This document shows, one piece after another, positions 10,667-21,368 of a stretch of DNA of 64,000 nt. The stretch covers positions 5,664,327 to 5,728,326 of the forward strand of contig JABBOT010000016.1 of NCBI GenBank assembly GCA_016165875.1. The letters are read 5' to 3'. The stretch's first letter is position 1. Every line of letters begins with the position of its first letter. The notes below the pieces were generated by a model, which did no database searches, had not been told where the DNA came from, and saw only the letters and a program-made list of their open reading frames with translations. Both the position numbers and the translations under genes were made by a program. Origin of the DNA: Acanthopleura granulata (Eukaryota > Mollusca > Polyplacophora > Chitonida > Chitonidae).

Positions 10667-10888
10667 GAGCGAACAAGGGCAGGATAATATTCCCGGTACC
10701 TCTCACCAATGCGATCGTTGGGAGTTCAAGCCCAGCTCACTCTGGCTCCCTCTCCGCGCAACCTGCAGATGGTTGTGGGTTTCCCCAGGGCTCTACCTGG
10801 TTTCCTCCCACCATAATGCTGGAAGCTGTCATATATTGAAAGTGAAATTATTCTTGAGTTCAAATATCACTGAAATAAATAAATAAAT
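10667..10888 (+). mobile_element. SINE family 1, near full length, inside a satellite
   Basis: Plus orientation. It carries a B-box-like GGAGTTCAAGCCC near 10721, a CTCTGGCTCCCTCTCCGC block, GTGGGTTTCCCC, GGTTTCCTCCCACCATAATG and the tail AAATAAATAAAT. The A-box end of the head is diverged. Array units flank it on both sides. Confidence 0.8.
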
Positions 10889-11510
10889 TATCTCATTGTT
10901 CGAGTATATTTTCATTATCCTACATGAACATAACACAGTTTAATTGCCTTTGCATTGGTCGATGTAAACATGGTCATGCACACTGTTTGGCCATACTTCC
11001 ATTGGCCTACATGCGCTTGCACACTGTTTGGCCATACTTCCATTGGCCTATATGAGTTTGCACACTGTTTGGCCATACTTCCATTGGCCTATATGAGTTT
11101 GCACACTGTTTGGCCATACTTCCATTGGCCTGTATGAGTTTGCACACTGTTTGGCCATACTTCCATTGGCCTGTATGAGTTTGCACACTGTTTGGCCATA
11201 CTTCCATTGGCCTGTATGAGTTTGCACACTGTTTGGCCATACTTCCATTGGCCTGTATGAGTTTGCACACTGTTTGGCCATACTTCCATTGGCCTGTATG
11301 AGTTTGCACACTGTTTGGCCATACTTCCATTGGCCTATATGAGTTTGCACACTGTTTGGCCATACTTCCATTGGCCTGTATGAGTTTGCACACTGTTTGG
11401 CCATACTTCCATCAGCCTACATGAGCATGCACACTGTTTGGCCGTACTTTCACTATCCTGCATTAACACAACACACTATTTAGTTGTATTTGCATTGACC
11501 TACATGAAAA
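10889..11510. repeat. 41-bp minisatellite, 12 good units plus decayed edges
   Basis: Twelve units at exact 41-bp steps start at 10978 and end near 11469. The unit is GCACACTGTTTGGCCATACT followed by TCCATTGGCCTGTATGAGTTT. Decayed units lie at 10889-10977 and 11470-11510. As 41 is not a multiple of three, the same protein sequence would be read in all three frames in turn. All three minus-strand frames lack stops, giving overlapping open frames of 77-128 codons. The edges are more diverged than the core, the usual pattern for unequal exchange. Confidence 0.95.
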
Positions 11511-11559
11511 ATCAAGACAGAAAAAAAGTGTAAAAAGCTGGCATATTTATCTGAAATTT

Positions 11560-11745
11560 CCTCGGTCTAATTGCTGACTCATTAGGCCATTATAGTGATT
11601 GCATTTCATCTAATTCGTTATGACATGCAAATTGTCCTGGTGTAACCAGCTATTTACTTGCATGTAAGCTAATGTCACGTCAATCACTGCTTATCTGTGG
11701 CGGACCAAATTTCATGTGCTAATTTATTTAATAATTGGAACAACA
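11560..11745. promoter_or_regulatory. POU octamer with homeodomain-type sites
   Basis: A perfect octamer ATGCAAAT lies at 11625-11632. TAATTGCTGACTCATTAG (near 11568), CATCTAATTCG (near 11607) and GCTAATTTATTTAATAATTG (near 11719) flank it. The block is non-repetitive. It is an enhancer candidate by motif content only. Confidence 0.25.
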
Positions 11746-12089
11746 CCTCTCTGTTTGTGTGTTCATGTAGACGGATTTAGATGCCTGTACTTTTTGCTGA
11801 TTTTACGTTGTTGTTGAATGTCCTTTATTTTGCCTGAAGTTCAGCAATTTCAAGTGACTCAATTTGCTTGGTTATGATTGATTCATCCACCTTATTGGGC
11901 TACTTGACAGTATTTTTGTGAAGTAATTAGTCAGTAATTAGCAGTAACTCCATAGGCTGATGCATTTGACAATGGAGGTGATGGATTCATTGCAGTTGTT
12001 TGACAGAACTGAGCACTAAGTACACAAAAGTGCAGCATATCTTATTCTAGGACTTTGTTAGAAGTTCTTTTTAGCTGATTATGCCGTAA
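11746..12089. other. unique sequence, no feature
   Basis: Nothing supportable beyond AT-rich unique DNA. Confidence 0.4.
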
Positions 12090-12446
12090 TAGGGGAGTTT
12101 TGAGTTTGAACTCTTTTGTTGCTGAAGATAAAAAGAGTCCTGTTGTATCATGTGTCTTGTCAAAAATGTTAGGCGGCTTTTGTTGACTTTTCTTTACTGA
12201 TCACCCGTCTCACTGTGCTCAGTAGGTCCAAATGACGTTTCTTTTCTTCAGTAACTTCCTTGAGCACCTTAATTTTCAGTATAGTTCGTTCAAGTCTAAA
12301 TAACTTTTTGTGACACTTTTTTAGACACTCATGTTATAGCAAATGTATTCAGAAATAGTTGCCTAACATTTTTGTCAAGTCACATGGTGCAGTAGCACTT
12401 TTCTTACCTTTAGCGATAAAAGAGTTCAAACTCAAAAAGTCCCCTA
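12090..12446. mobile_element. long-TIR MITE flanked by TA
   Basis: The left arm begins TAGGGGAGTTTTGAGTTTGA. The right arm read on the minus strand begins TAGGGGACTTTTTGAGTTTG. Homology between arms runs about 85 bases, including CATGTG and CAAAAATGTTAGGC. Both ends abut TA, as expected for a Tc1/mariner-type or similar TA-targeting element, although TA could be part of the repeat. There is no coding capacity. Related copies are at 40138-40502 and 41571-41920. Confidence 0.8.
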
Positions 12447-13776
12447 TTGACAATAAGAGTGGGCAAATAAAGATTCCAAGCTTTCTATTTTAAAGCATGC
12501 TGCCGCTATCGCACTCTCACGCCTAGCACACTCCTGAAACAAAAACCTAGGTTTGTAAATAACTCACACCTGACATAATGAATAATATCCATGGGAGTGT
12601 GAATGTAGATGTTCAAATCATGCACACTCCTGGTCTCCTTCAAGAGTGTAATAATAACACATCTGCTCAAAAACGAAAACAAACTCCTGAGTTCAAAACG
12701 TGACATTGAACATCCAGGAAAATGCAGTTCTCCTTAATATATGAATCTGGAGTCTATAAATCGGTAATTACCTCTCCAAATGTCTGCATGGTTACTGTTT
12801 AACATGCCAAAAACATTTCCTTCAATATGTCTCTGAAATTCCCCGAACCATTCGTTGTAAAAATGCCTGGTTTTTCTTCTTCTTCTTTTTTTTTTTTTTT
12901 TTTTTTTTTGTATCACCCTTGAACAAATATTGTACGGTGGCATTTACCGAAATGATCGCAGACCAGATGACACACAAATGACTCAGCCGTATGTCCAAGG
13001 CTAGCACCAAATAACACAGCTTTTGGGGCCAAAAAAAAAAAAAAAGAGTTCTCTTTATTTCCTGTCCTGTACCGTTTTCCCACATTCAGTGGCCGGTTCC
13101 CGCGGTTACCATTGGTGCGTTGTTATGACAATTGCTTAGTGACCTGTTCCAGCTGACCTGTCCAATCAGGTCGCTCGGTGTGGTCAGGTGGCACTAAGTG
13201 CACATTTCTCGCCTCTTAATGGAATATTGTTTTAATCTTAGGCAGATGTTGACCGAATAAAACCACATACATTTACAGGATCAGAGTTCTGATATAGAGC
13301 AGATACTTCAGGGTAACATGTAACTCCGCACAGATAGCGTTTTGTACGTATTTCACCTCAAGTTTACCTTTTTTGGGTGACACATTTTGCTCGATTCTGA
13401 TAGATGCATCCACCATGTAGGGTCAGTTAAGATTTTTTTTTTTTTTACTTTGATCAATTACTTTTCAGAAATACTGAGATGTTGGCATAAAAAATAATAT
13501 TATTAAAAAGTATTATTTTAAGACCCTCATGTGAATTTGAAAGTGCGTTTTGACATGCAAAACTGCAAGTGAAATACAGTAATGCATTAAAAAAAATTGT
13601 CAAGTGATTGCATCCATGAGAAGAAAAGTGATATTGATTTATAAATGGTGGGTTAACGGAATGCTTTGTTAAGTACTATTTGTTTGGTTGGTGTTTGACA
13701 CCATGGTCAAGAATATTTCAATTTTAAATGACAACATTAATATGTGTCCAGGCCTTACTTCACACAGCAATGTTTG
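12447..13776. other. unique sequence with poly-T and poly-A tracts
   Basis: A TTC/T tract lies at about 12871-12909 and an A run at about 13031-13045. Open frames across them (12734-13085 minus) are lysine-rich artefacts. No gene is seen. Confidence 0.5.
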
Positions 13777-13892
13777 TTTATTTATTTGGTTGGTGTCCTA
13801 CACCGGGTTCAGGAATGTTTCACTTAAACGACCACATTATGCTGGGAGTAAACCGGGTAGAGCCCGGAGAGAAACCTACGACCATCCGCAGC
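13777..13892 (-). mobile_element. SINE family 1, 3' fragment
   Basis: Minus orientation: (AAAT)n tail at the left, then the complements of CCTGAACCCGGTGTAGGAC, of the GTTTACTCCCAGCATAATG block and of the GGTTTCTCTCCGGGCTC block. It is more diverged than its neighbour at 13905. The head is missing. Confidence 0.75.
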
Positions 13893-14098
13893 ACACGGCA
13901 ATGATTTTGATTTATTTATTTATTTGATTGGTGTTTTACGCTGTACTCAAGAATATTTCACTTGTATGATGGCGGCCAGCTTTATGGTGGGAGGAAACCG
14001 TGCAGATCCCAGGGGGAAACCCACGACCATCCGCAGACTTCTGGCAGACCTTCCCACATATGGCCGGAGAGTAAGCCAGCATGAGTACACGGCAATGA
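13893..14098 (-). mobile_element. SINE family 1 with exact 12-bp target-site duplication
   Basis: ACACGGCAATGA occurs at 13893-13904 and again at 14087-14098 and brackets a minus-oriented SINE. The SINE comprises the (AAAT)n tail, the GTGAAATATTCTTGAGTACA block, CCTCCCACCATAAAGC, and part of the head up to CATGCTGGCTTACTCTCCGG. The duplicated site lies at the end of the neighbouring SINE fragment, so this copy landed beside or within the older one. Confidence 0.88.
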
Positions 14099-14848
14099 GG
14101 ACACACAGGTATATACATGTGGAAGACTGTAAATGGTGGATATGGATACAGTGTGCAGTTTTTATAATCAACCAGTTAATTTATATATGGTTGGGGTTTT
14201 ACACCCCTCTGAATCATGATGTACGCCATCCAGTTTAAAGGATGTGTTCACATTTAGGATCTGGTCTTGAACTGATTAGAAAGCCGTACACCCCATACAC
14301 CCTCACCCCCACCCCACCCCTCCTTGACGATATGTGGAAATGCAGAAGAATTTAATCTTGGTACAGTGCCACAGCTCAGGAGAAAGACACATGTTCTGAC
14401 ACTAGATACTCCAGTGGGGTGGGTTGGTTATGTCACGAAGGTAATTCTGGGTAAAGTTTTGAAACTGAATCTTGGAGGTCATGACCTTGGTTGTAGGTCA
14501 TATCAAGGTCATGTGCCAGCTTGCGCCTGGAATATGTAAATCTTTGTTATTGTATACACTGGGGGTATACAAGCCCTGCTTGCCGGGGTTACACTGACAA
14601 TGTTATCTGCTAGTGGCAGTTTTACACAGTGACAGTTTTATGTCAGCTCATAAATGTAAGCAGGAGAAAGGCATCGCCTTGTTCCTTGAGTTCACTTTTT
14701 ATTTGGGGGGGGGGGGGCGCATGGCATTAACCTGGAATAGCATACATGTACTTGGCTGCTAATTCATAGGCATGCAAACATTACTGCCAATGCATATTGT
14801 ATATTTAAGTATTTAAATAATAAGAATACAAGAAAAACTGAGCACTTT
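14099..14848. other. unique sequence with nuclear-receptor-like half-sites and G run
   Basis: GGAGGTCATGACCTTGG near 14474 holds AGGTCA and TGACCT back to back. AGGTCATATCAAGGTCA follows near 14496. A G run lies near 14705-14717. No gene. Confidence 0.35.
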
Positions 14849-14893
14849 TGTTTATTTATATATTTATTTGATTGGTGTTTTACGCTGCACTGA
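14849..14893 (-). mobile_element. SINE family 1 tail remnant
   Basis: TTTATTTGATTGGTGTTTTACGC, the complement of the SINE end, then unrelated sequence. It is only about 45 bases, so strongly 5'-truncated. Confidence 0.6.
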
Positions 14894-15826
14894 GTGCTTT
14901 ATACATTTACATCTACACAAGCAAAAAGGTGACATTAAAATTTGCCAATATTTTAAGACACTATCAAATCAACATTACCTTGAAATTAGTTACAAGTAAT
15001 TTAAAAAAAATTGTAGAGGAGAGAAAATGGCCTACTACCTGTAATATTACCAAACAGACAACGGTAATGATATATACACTGTGCACTGATATATGTATTA
15101 TATTATTTTATCTGTTCGATTGGCATTGTTGTGAGTGTGAATTTCGTATGCTGTGTTGCAAAATTTTAAAAAAAAATTACATCAAACAATATTTATTAGA
15201 ATAAATTTTCTAATCATCATGGAATAATAAAAAGACAACAAAACCTTGAATTAAACATTAAAACAAGCTTTTGTCTTAGGCGGTTACATGTAATTATTTA
15301 TAATATTTTGCCTTTCATTTCACTTACTCTCGATTAATTCATAGTCTTTTGATATAATAATAAAAATTCTGACTTTGCACATTGTGCTAACCACAGTGCT
15401 GAATAGAGGGCAAATCAATTAGGGCAGCGTTCAAGTGTGACTGATAGACACCTGTCAATCACCTCATGATAGAGCGCGAGTGAGCGTAGCTCTAGTTCAC
15501 CTGCCCATTCCCCCCCCCCCCCCAGGGAAGTTTGCGATCCTGAAACAAAAATAGTTTGCTTTTTGTCTGATTATTTCTGAGGCTTGCAGCAGTTTCGATG
15601 TTTGAACATCTGTTACCAGATTACCGGATAGATAGACGTTTTTTTAATTAGTGTAGGCCACACCTGTCTCGAGGCATTCAGCCACATGTGGACTGGGTTA
15701 CATGAGGAAGTCCAATTACCTTTGCCTGATAATCGAATGCACAAAACAACCGGAAGTGCACATGAAACATTTCGGTCAGCTCGTTACGTTTTTAAAAGTT
15801 AAAAAAAGGATAAATGTTTAATGGCC
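14894..15826. other. unique AT-rich sequence
   Basis: The 110-codon frame at 14872-15204 begins in the SINE tail and has no motif. A C run lies near 15510-15523. No gene. Confidence 0.45.
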
Positions 15827-15934
15827 AAATAAAGTTCTTTTAACAGACAAATAAAGTTCTTTTAACAGACAAATAAAGTTCGTTTAACAGACAAATAAAA
15901 TTCTTTTAAGAGACAAATAAAGTTCTTTTAACAT
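15827..15934. repeat. 22-bp tandem repeat, about 5 copies
   Basis: The unit is AAATAAAGTTCTTTTAACAG plus AC, with single-base variants (CGTTTAAC, AATTCTTTTAAG). Confidence 0.92.
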
Positions 15935-16019
15935 GCAGATAAATGAAATGTTCTGCCGTGTAGATACTGTATACATGTTTGTATTTTATTTGGTTTAACC
16001 CAGTGTAAAGATTATCCAA

Positions 16020-16285
16020 TGTTCGGAGGACTTGTAGGGGACCTTGGTGATGATATAAGCGATCAGTGATGCTTGTGTGATCATTTGTGCATCCTAGCGT
16101 TCGTTGAAGACCAATGGTTGCCCCACCAATATCATTGTGTCATGTTAGGTAACATGTAGGAAAGTTTGTCCTGAAGTTGCTGAAGGCCTGTGGGTTTTGC
16201 CTCGGTTTTCCCAGCTTCCTCCGCCCATAAAACTGACCTCCATCGTGTAAGTGATAAGTTCTCGGATATAGCATAATACAACAAT
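16020..16285 (+). mobile_element. SINE family 3 (degenerate)
   Basis: It shares GATGCTTGTGTGA, ACATGTAGGAAAGTTTGTC, CTGTGGGTTTTGCC, CCAGCTTCCTCCGCCCATAA and a CAATCAAAT tail with the copy at 21575-21845. The 3' end (CCATCGTGTAAGTGATAAG, TATAGCATAATACAACAATC) resembles the 3' end of family 1. This suggests a different head on a related tail. Confidence 0.5.
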
Positions 16286-16420
16286 CAAATATTTATTCAT
16301 TTATTTGATTGGGGTCTTACATCTTACTCAAGAATATTTCACTTCTACGACGGCAGCCAGCATTATGGTGGGAGGAAATCAAAGAGAGCCTAAGGGAAAC
16401 CCATTACTAGCAATCAGATA
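16286..16420 (-). mobile_element. SINE family 1, 5'-truncated
   Basis: Minus orientation: ATTTATTTGATTGGGGTCTT, GAATATTTCACTTCTACGAC, CATTATGGTGGGAGGAAATC. A possible imperfect TSD is CAATCAAATA at the left and CAATCAGATA at the right. It lies tail-to-tail with the SINE just to its left. Confidence 0.75.
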
Positions 16421-17885
16421 AATAAGTTAAAGGTAGAATAAGTATGAGATAGGTGGTTTTTAGAGGCCTAGGAACATAACTGTCGAGGAGTATTAAAAGA
16501 TCGGACATTAAAAGATCGGAGGTTACTCACCAGATGAAGATAAAAGGCAAGCCCAAACTCAACACACACCATTATCTGTTTATAAATGTCATTGTTTTGA
16601 GCATAGGGGGCATCTTATATTATCACTCTGAGGAACATTCTAGAAGACTGGGGTGGGTCATCTTTGAAACCACTTATTACTATTTGACAATGGTACTTGA
16701 AACATCAACGTAGCGCATAGGTGACGGTCCCAGAAATCCAAATAATTGTGATACATTTGTCTAACTGGACAATTTTTGAATACGCTGGCATCCAATGTTC
16801 CAAAATGGGCTTGAAAACCATTTTTTATAGTGTGCTTTAAGTTAAAACTTGGCTTTTTAGAATCAATCTCAGAATCATTCACAGTGGGACTAATAAATTT
16901 CCCGAAAGATGTAAAAATGTGTTTTATGAAATCATATAGGCTCAGATCTAATGAGACATTATTTTAATTTAACTACTTTCAAAAATTGTTTACGTATGGG
17001 ATATATACTCAACATTACAGTTCAGAAGATATTTTGATATGGCCCCTATGGATGTCAAGTGTGCTGTGGCATAACATTTTAAGAGGTGCAAAGTAAAGTA
17101 AAACTGGAATGTAGTTGGTTGGATAGAAGAGGGGAGGGGGGAGCTGAAGGGTTGGATTGAAGAGTATTGTTAAAATTTACAACTGAGGCTAAGGGCAGTT
17201 TGGGGACAGATACCTTTAGCAGGCCTAGGATGTCAGTTGGGGCGTGGGGGGGTACAGGAGGTCATCGAAGACATCCCAGAGCCTTGACAGTCATGGCACC
17301 TGGGTGAAGTTTACCTGACTTAGCATGAGTTAAGACGGTGTCATTGACTCTCCATATGCAAAGCCATGCCTCCCCTGTTTGTTAGAGCAGTGCTGTAAAA
17401 CTGCCTTGTTTTAAACAGTCGGAAATAGAGGCGTGAGTGGGAGAGGATTGGTGGGGGGAAACGTGCAGTTTACCTGTGTAAGACACCTAAAAACAATTTA
17501 TCACCTGCACAGGTGTGCGCAAAATATACAAGGCAAAGGACGGAAATTCCTGCTGTAGGTTGCACAGGTGCAGCAGTTCCAAAGTCTGTGAAATAACCTC
17601 CAGACTCTTATGATTCGATGATTTTACAGTGAAAAAGAAAGGGTTTAATGATATACATACATTGCTACTCTAAGGTCTAAGTTTAGACCTGTGACATAAC
17701 AATGTCTCTTTCGCAAAATTTCTCATGAAAAGTCCCCCAAAGTTGATAAATTACCACATCATCGATGCACCTAAACCGTTGTTGTTTTTCATGGGATTGT
17801 AAACTGAATGCACTCAAAATAAAACCTGAAGGAAATGTATAGATTCAGATTAAGAATCTAATTAAGATCAAAATCCTGACGTGAA
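16421..17885. other. unique sequence with an E-box palindrome
   Basis: CACCTGCACAGGTG at 17502-17515 is a perfect inverted pair of CACCTG E-boxes, with another CACAGGTGCAGC near 17560. The segment is otherwise unremarkable and has no gene. Confidence 0.4.
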
Positions 17886-18108
17886 CCCTGATTCTAAAAT
17901 TTATTTATTTATTTATTTATTTGATTGGTGTTTTACGTCGTAGTCAAGAATATTTCACTTGTACGACTGAGGCCAGCCTTATGGTGGGAAGAAACCGGGC
18001 AGAGCACGGGTTAAACCCACGACCATCCACAGGTTGCTGGCAGACCTTCCCACGTACGGCCGGAGAGGAAGCCACCGACTGAGCCACAGAGGACCCCTGA
18101 TTCTAAAA
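17886..18108 (-). mobile_element. SINE family 1 with exact 14-bp TSD and internal deletion
   Basis: CCCTGATTCTAAAA occurs at 17886-17899 and at 18095-18108. Between them is a minus-oriented SINE whose extreme 5' end (complement of CTCTGTGGCTCAGTCGG) is joined directly to the GCTTCCTCTCCGGCCGTACG region. The middle of the tRNA-like head, including the B box, is missing. The intact TSD shows that the 5' end is genuine, so the loss is internal: either a deletion after insertion or a deleted source. Confidence 0.9.
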
Positions 18109-18500
18109 GTATGTGTCCATTTTTAGAATGTAGGAGCTTTTAACCAGTCACATTCTCACGAGAACTCCTATAGATGAGACTAAGACAGCTCTCGCACGCA
18201 AGAGCTTGCAAGCCATTGGCGCATTGATATTCGAAACAGAAATGGGACAACATTTTTGAAATCTGCCAAGAAAAAAATTCAGTCTTGGTTTCAGCGTACC
18301 CTTAGAATTGCACATGGAGCAAAAGTGAAGGATATAGCAGCGAAGGAATTTAAAGAGCAACTATGGTGTGAAAACATCTTTGTCTTAAAAGCAAATTGAA
18401 ATGATGAAGATTGAGATAACCTGAAAAGCTTTCCTGAATTGTGAAAACATTACACTGTATTAAAACAGAAGTACGTTTCGTCAGAGAATACGGAAACAGA
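18109..18500. other. unique sequence, no feature
   Basis: A 70-codon minus-strand frame (18148-18360) shows no motif. Nothing else is seen. Confidence 0.4.
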
Positions 18501-18524
18501 TTTTTTCTACCCTTTTCACTTTGC

Positions 18525-18695
18525 CTGGTGTGACGTCACACACGAACATGTGACGTCACTAATGTCTGACGTGTATCCACAAATGACGCTGTCCTTTCAA
18601 ACGCTCTTGACGTCATCCCTACATTATTGCCTGACACGATGTCACATCATCCTGATTTGACGTCATACAATGAATATTGTCACGTCACATCAGGA
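18525..18695. promoter_or_regulatory. cluster of perfect CRE palindromes
   Basis: TGACGTCA occurs exactly at 18531-18538, 18551-18558, 18608-18615 and 18659-18666. Half-sites TGACGTG (near 18567), TGACGC (near 18584) and CACGTCA (near 18681) lie between and after them. This is the CREB/ATF binding core. Four perfect 8-mers in 136 bases far exceeds chance in AT-rich DNA. A degenerate satellite with a core of about 20-50 bases is an alternative origin. Confidence 0.45.
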
Positions 18696-20024
18696 AAATT
18701 TTACGGACACAGCCGAAGATTTTGGGTTTTTAAAGAACCTTGTATTATATGGGTGACATAGTGTTATTCATTGAAAACCCTTTTGAACCAAGGTGTTAGC
18801 TTTATTCCGTAGGATTTCTTTCATATAACTTTAATGTTTCTACGTATTTTGTAATCTGACCAGAGTGGCACTTTAAGCAAATGTTATTTACACGAAGCAG
18901 TCCCAACATGGCAGCGCTCACTGTTTTGACAACAACAGAATATCCAATCGTTACATAATTCTAAATCACACGATGGTTGCAAGTGATCGAGTGGCCATAC
19001 TGACTGACCTCTGAAAGGAATCCGGCCGAATAAAATGGGTCCTACATATCTCAGAGCTGATATTGGCCCAATGAAGGAAGTAGGATTGGTTTTATTTCAG
19101 AATGAGGTTTTAAGCTTTTTTTTTGGACTTTCTGTCTTTAAGACTGTGTCTTGCTAAACTTTCTAGTCAATCATTAAAGAAGCAAAATATCTGGGAAAAA
19201 TAAAACATACAGCACTCACTTTCATGGTGCAAGAGTGGTATCAGACCTCAGGAACTCATTGTTGAGGGCTCCAGTTCTCTGAATTTGCGAAGTTTTTTAA
19301 CGGACCAAAAATTTGAAGTTCTATGGTATATGAATTATTATAGGGTGTACTTATTTCTGTTTGCACAATTATAATCTGTAAGTCGGGGTAGTATCGAATA
19401 TCAGACCTGAGGTCGGCCAGATGGGGGTTGTCTGCCCTTTGGGGGTCAGTTTTGGCAGCAGGCAGGGGTCGGGATGCTAGCTGTAGGCCTGGTCTGACAG
19501 GCGACTTTGCCCTAATTGTACCCTCCTCCTAACCTGACACTAATACGCTAACACGCGGCAGACAAATACCAAAGGTGATGAGAAGCTTTACTATTACAGA
19601 GACTGCTGGCAGGCTTTAGAGTTGAAAAGCAGGAGGAGGAAGTGATTTGTCAGTCACATTGACTTTTTATGCACTGTAATAAAGGCTGTGACAAACATGT
19701 AGAAATTTGTGAACTTTTATTTTTTCAACATTGTCAGTCTGTAAATTTTGGGGCGCTCTAGAGAAAGTGACCAAAACGCTCCCAACCTCCATCTCCCATC
19801 CCGACCCAGTCAGCCTTGACATACCTCAGTTAATCACTTCAATAATTTGAGGACTTCAGTCAGTTCACACATGTATGGGACCAAAAAAATTGAAAAAACA
19901 AATAAATGACTTAAAGTTCTATCCATGGCTGTGTTCTTCGTTTGCCAGTTTCTGAGTGTTCTATTAATATTAAACAGGTGCTCTAAGGTAAAACACTAGG
20001 GAAATACACAAGTTCCGTCACCAA
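18696..20024. other. unique sequence, no gene
   Basis: GC-richer around 19390-19560. No repeat or coding region is seen. Confidence 0.4.
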
Positions 20025-20090
20025 AGGAACTATTTTATGGCATTTATTTACCTCTAAAAATGCACTTCTGGGGGCAAATTTTAAAGTGAG
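20025..20090 (+). mobile_element. partial TAAATGACCT-type MITE
   Basis: CATTTATTTACCTCTAAAAATGCAC, given here only by its key words CCTCTAAAAATGCACTTC and GGGGGCAAATTTTAAAG, matches the right half of the MITE at 50560-50759. Confidence 0.5.
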
Positions 20091-20199
20091 TTACATGTAC
20101 TGATAATCAAAACCCCATAATGTTGTGAACCCTTTTAATTAGTGTTGCATTAAACTCATGAAAAAAAAGAAAAGGTTTCAAAATGTTCAGAGTTTAATG

Positions 20200-20409
20200 T
20201 AAATGATCTAAAATGCCATAAAAAAGCGCACTTGTAGAGGCAAACAAATGAAATAAAATATTACCTTTGGAGCTGAAACTTGCATTTTTCCACAAGGATA
20301 TCACCCTACCTTCCAAACAAACTTCAAAACACCTTTCCACAATCAATATAACTCTCACAATCTAGAAAAAATAAGCATCTTTGTCATGGACAAAATTTTA
20401 GGTCATTTA
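20200..20409 (-). mobile_element. TAAATGACCT-type MITE, full length
   Basis: It begins TAAATGATCTAAAATGCC and ends AAAATTTTAGGTCATTTA, so the termini are inverted repeats. Internal blocks (complements of GCAAGTTTCAGCTCCAAAGG and GTTTGTTTGGAAGGTAGGG) match the other copies. It is 210 bp with no coding capacity. Confidence 0.8.
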
Positions 20410-21368
20410 GGGTAATTTGTGTGCATGTTAGGCCCTTGTTTAATTAGCTGTAACCAGCCAGGACAAAAACCGCATAATTATGATTTGCATATTTAAGACG
20501 GGAGTGTTCTGTTTTCGGATCTGTGAAGATTGTAATTTCAAGCTTGATGAAGTTTTTATCATGTATGGCCCTTCAGTAATCCAAACAGACTTTGGCTTTC
20601 ATTCTGTGATCCTATAGTAATTACCTGGCTGGGTGGCAAATGTTTTTAGCATCATCTTGTTTCATGGCATGGATAAAATGTTGCAATGTCATGGGTCATA
20701 TCATTTGTAAAGTGCAACAAGACGTACATGTGCATAGATAATACGCAAGTAGTATATAACTCAGCAAAAAAAAAAATGAAGAGTTTGTTGTGACTCAATA
20801 ATTCAGTATTTTATGATGGCAAAATAAAATGCTGAAATACCAAAATAGATTGAAGTCTTCGGGACTTTTTTTTTTGGAATTGCTCTTCTTGTGTATTGCA
20901 TAAGCTTAATAGTGGCCTTAACAATTGCAAAACAAAATCTGTGGGAATCCCTAAAGATGTCCATAAAGAATTCATATTCAAATTCCTAGCTTTAGTATGA
21001 TAAAGAATATATTGTTTTAGAAGGTTAGGCCTGAAGTCATGTACATGGAATCCCCAGAAGCTGTTTGCTTCAAATTATATGCCTTGACATCTTCATTTGG
21101 ATCAATTTTCTTGTGATATTGGTACCAGGGTTTGGAGATGATTCTGGTGGGTTTCTGGCAAAAAACATCTTCCAGAGTCTACTTAGATTCTGGGGAAAAG
21201 TGATGAATATAAATTCTGCATTTGTATCTTCGTATTTTTGAACACCTTAGTAAATGAGGCATTTATGCTAACTGCTATGCAGTTGCAAATGTTACGATGT
21301 TTTGTAAATGAAATGCGTATTAAGTCTACAGCCATTGGACAGCTCTTGCTTTTATCTCTTTGTTGCAG
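20410..21368. other. unique sequence, no feature
   Basis: AT-rich; no repeat or gene recognised. Confidence 0.4.

Noticed and set aside
12734..13085. Lysine-rich minus-strand ORFs
   Set aside because: Artefact of poly-T/poly-A tracts.
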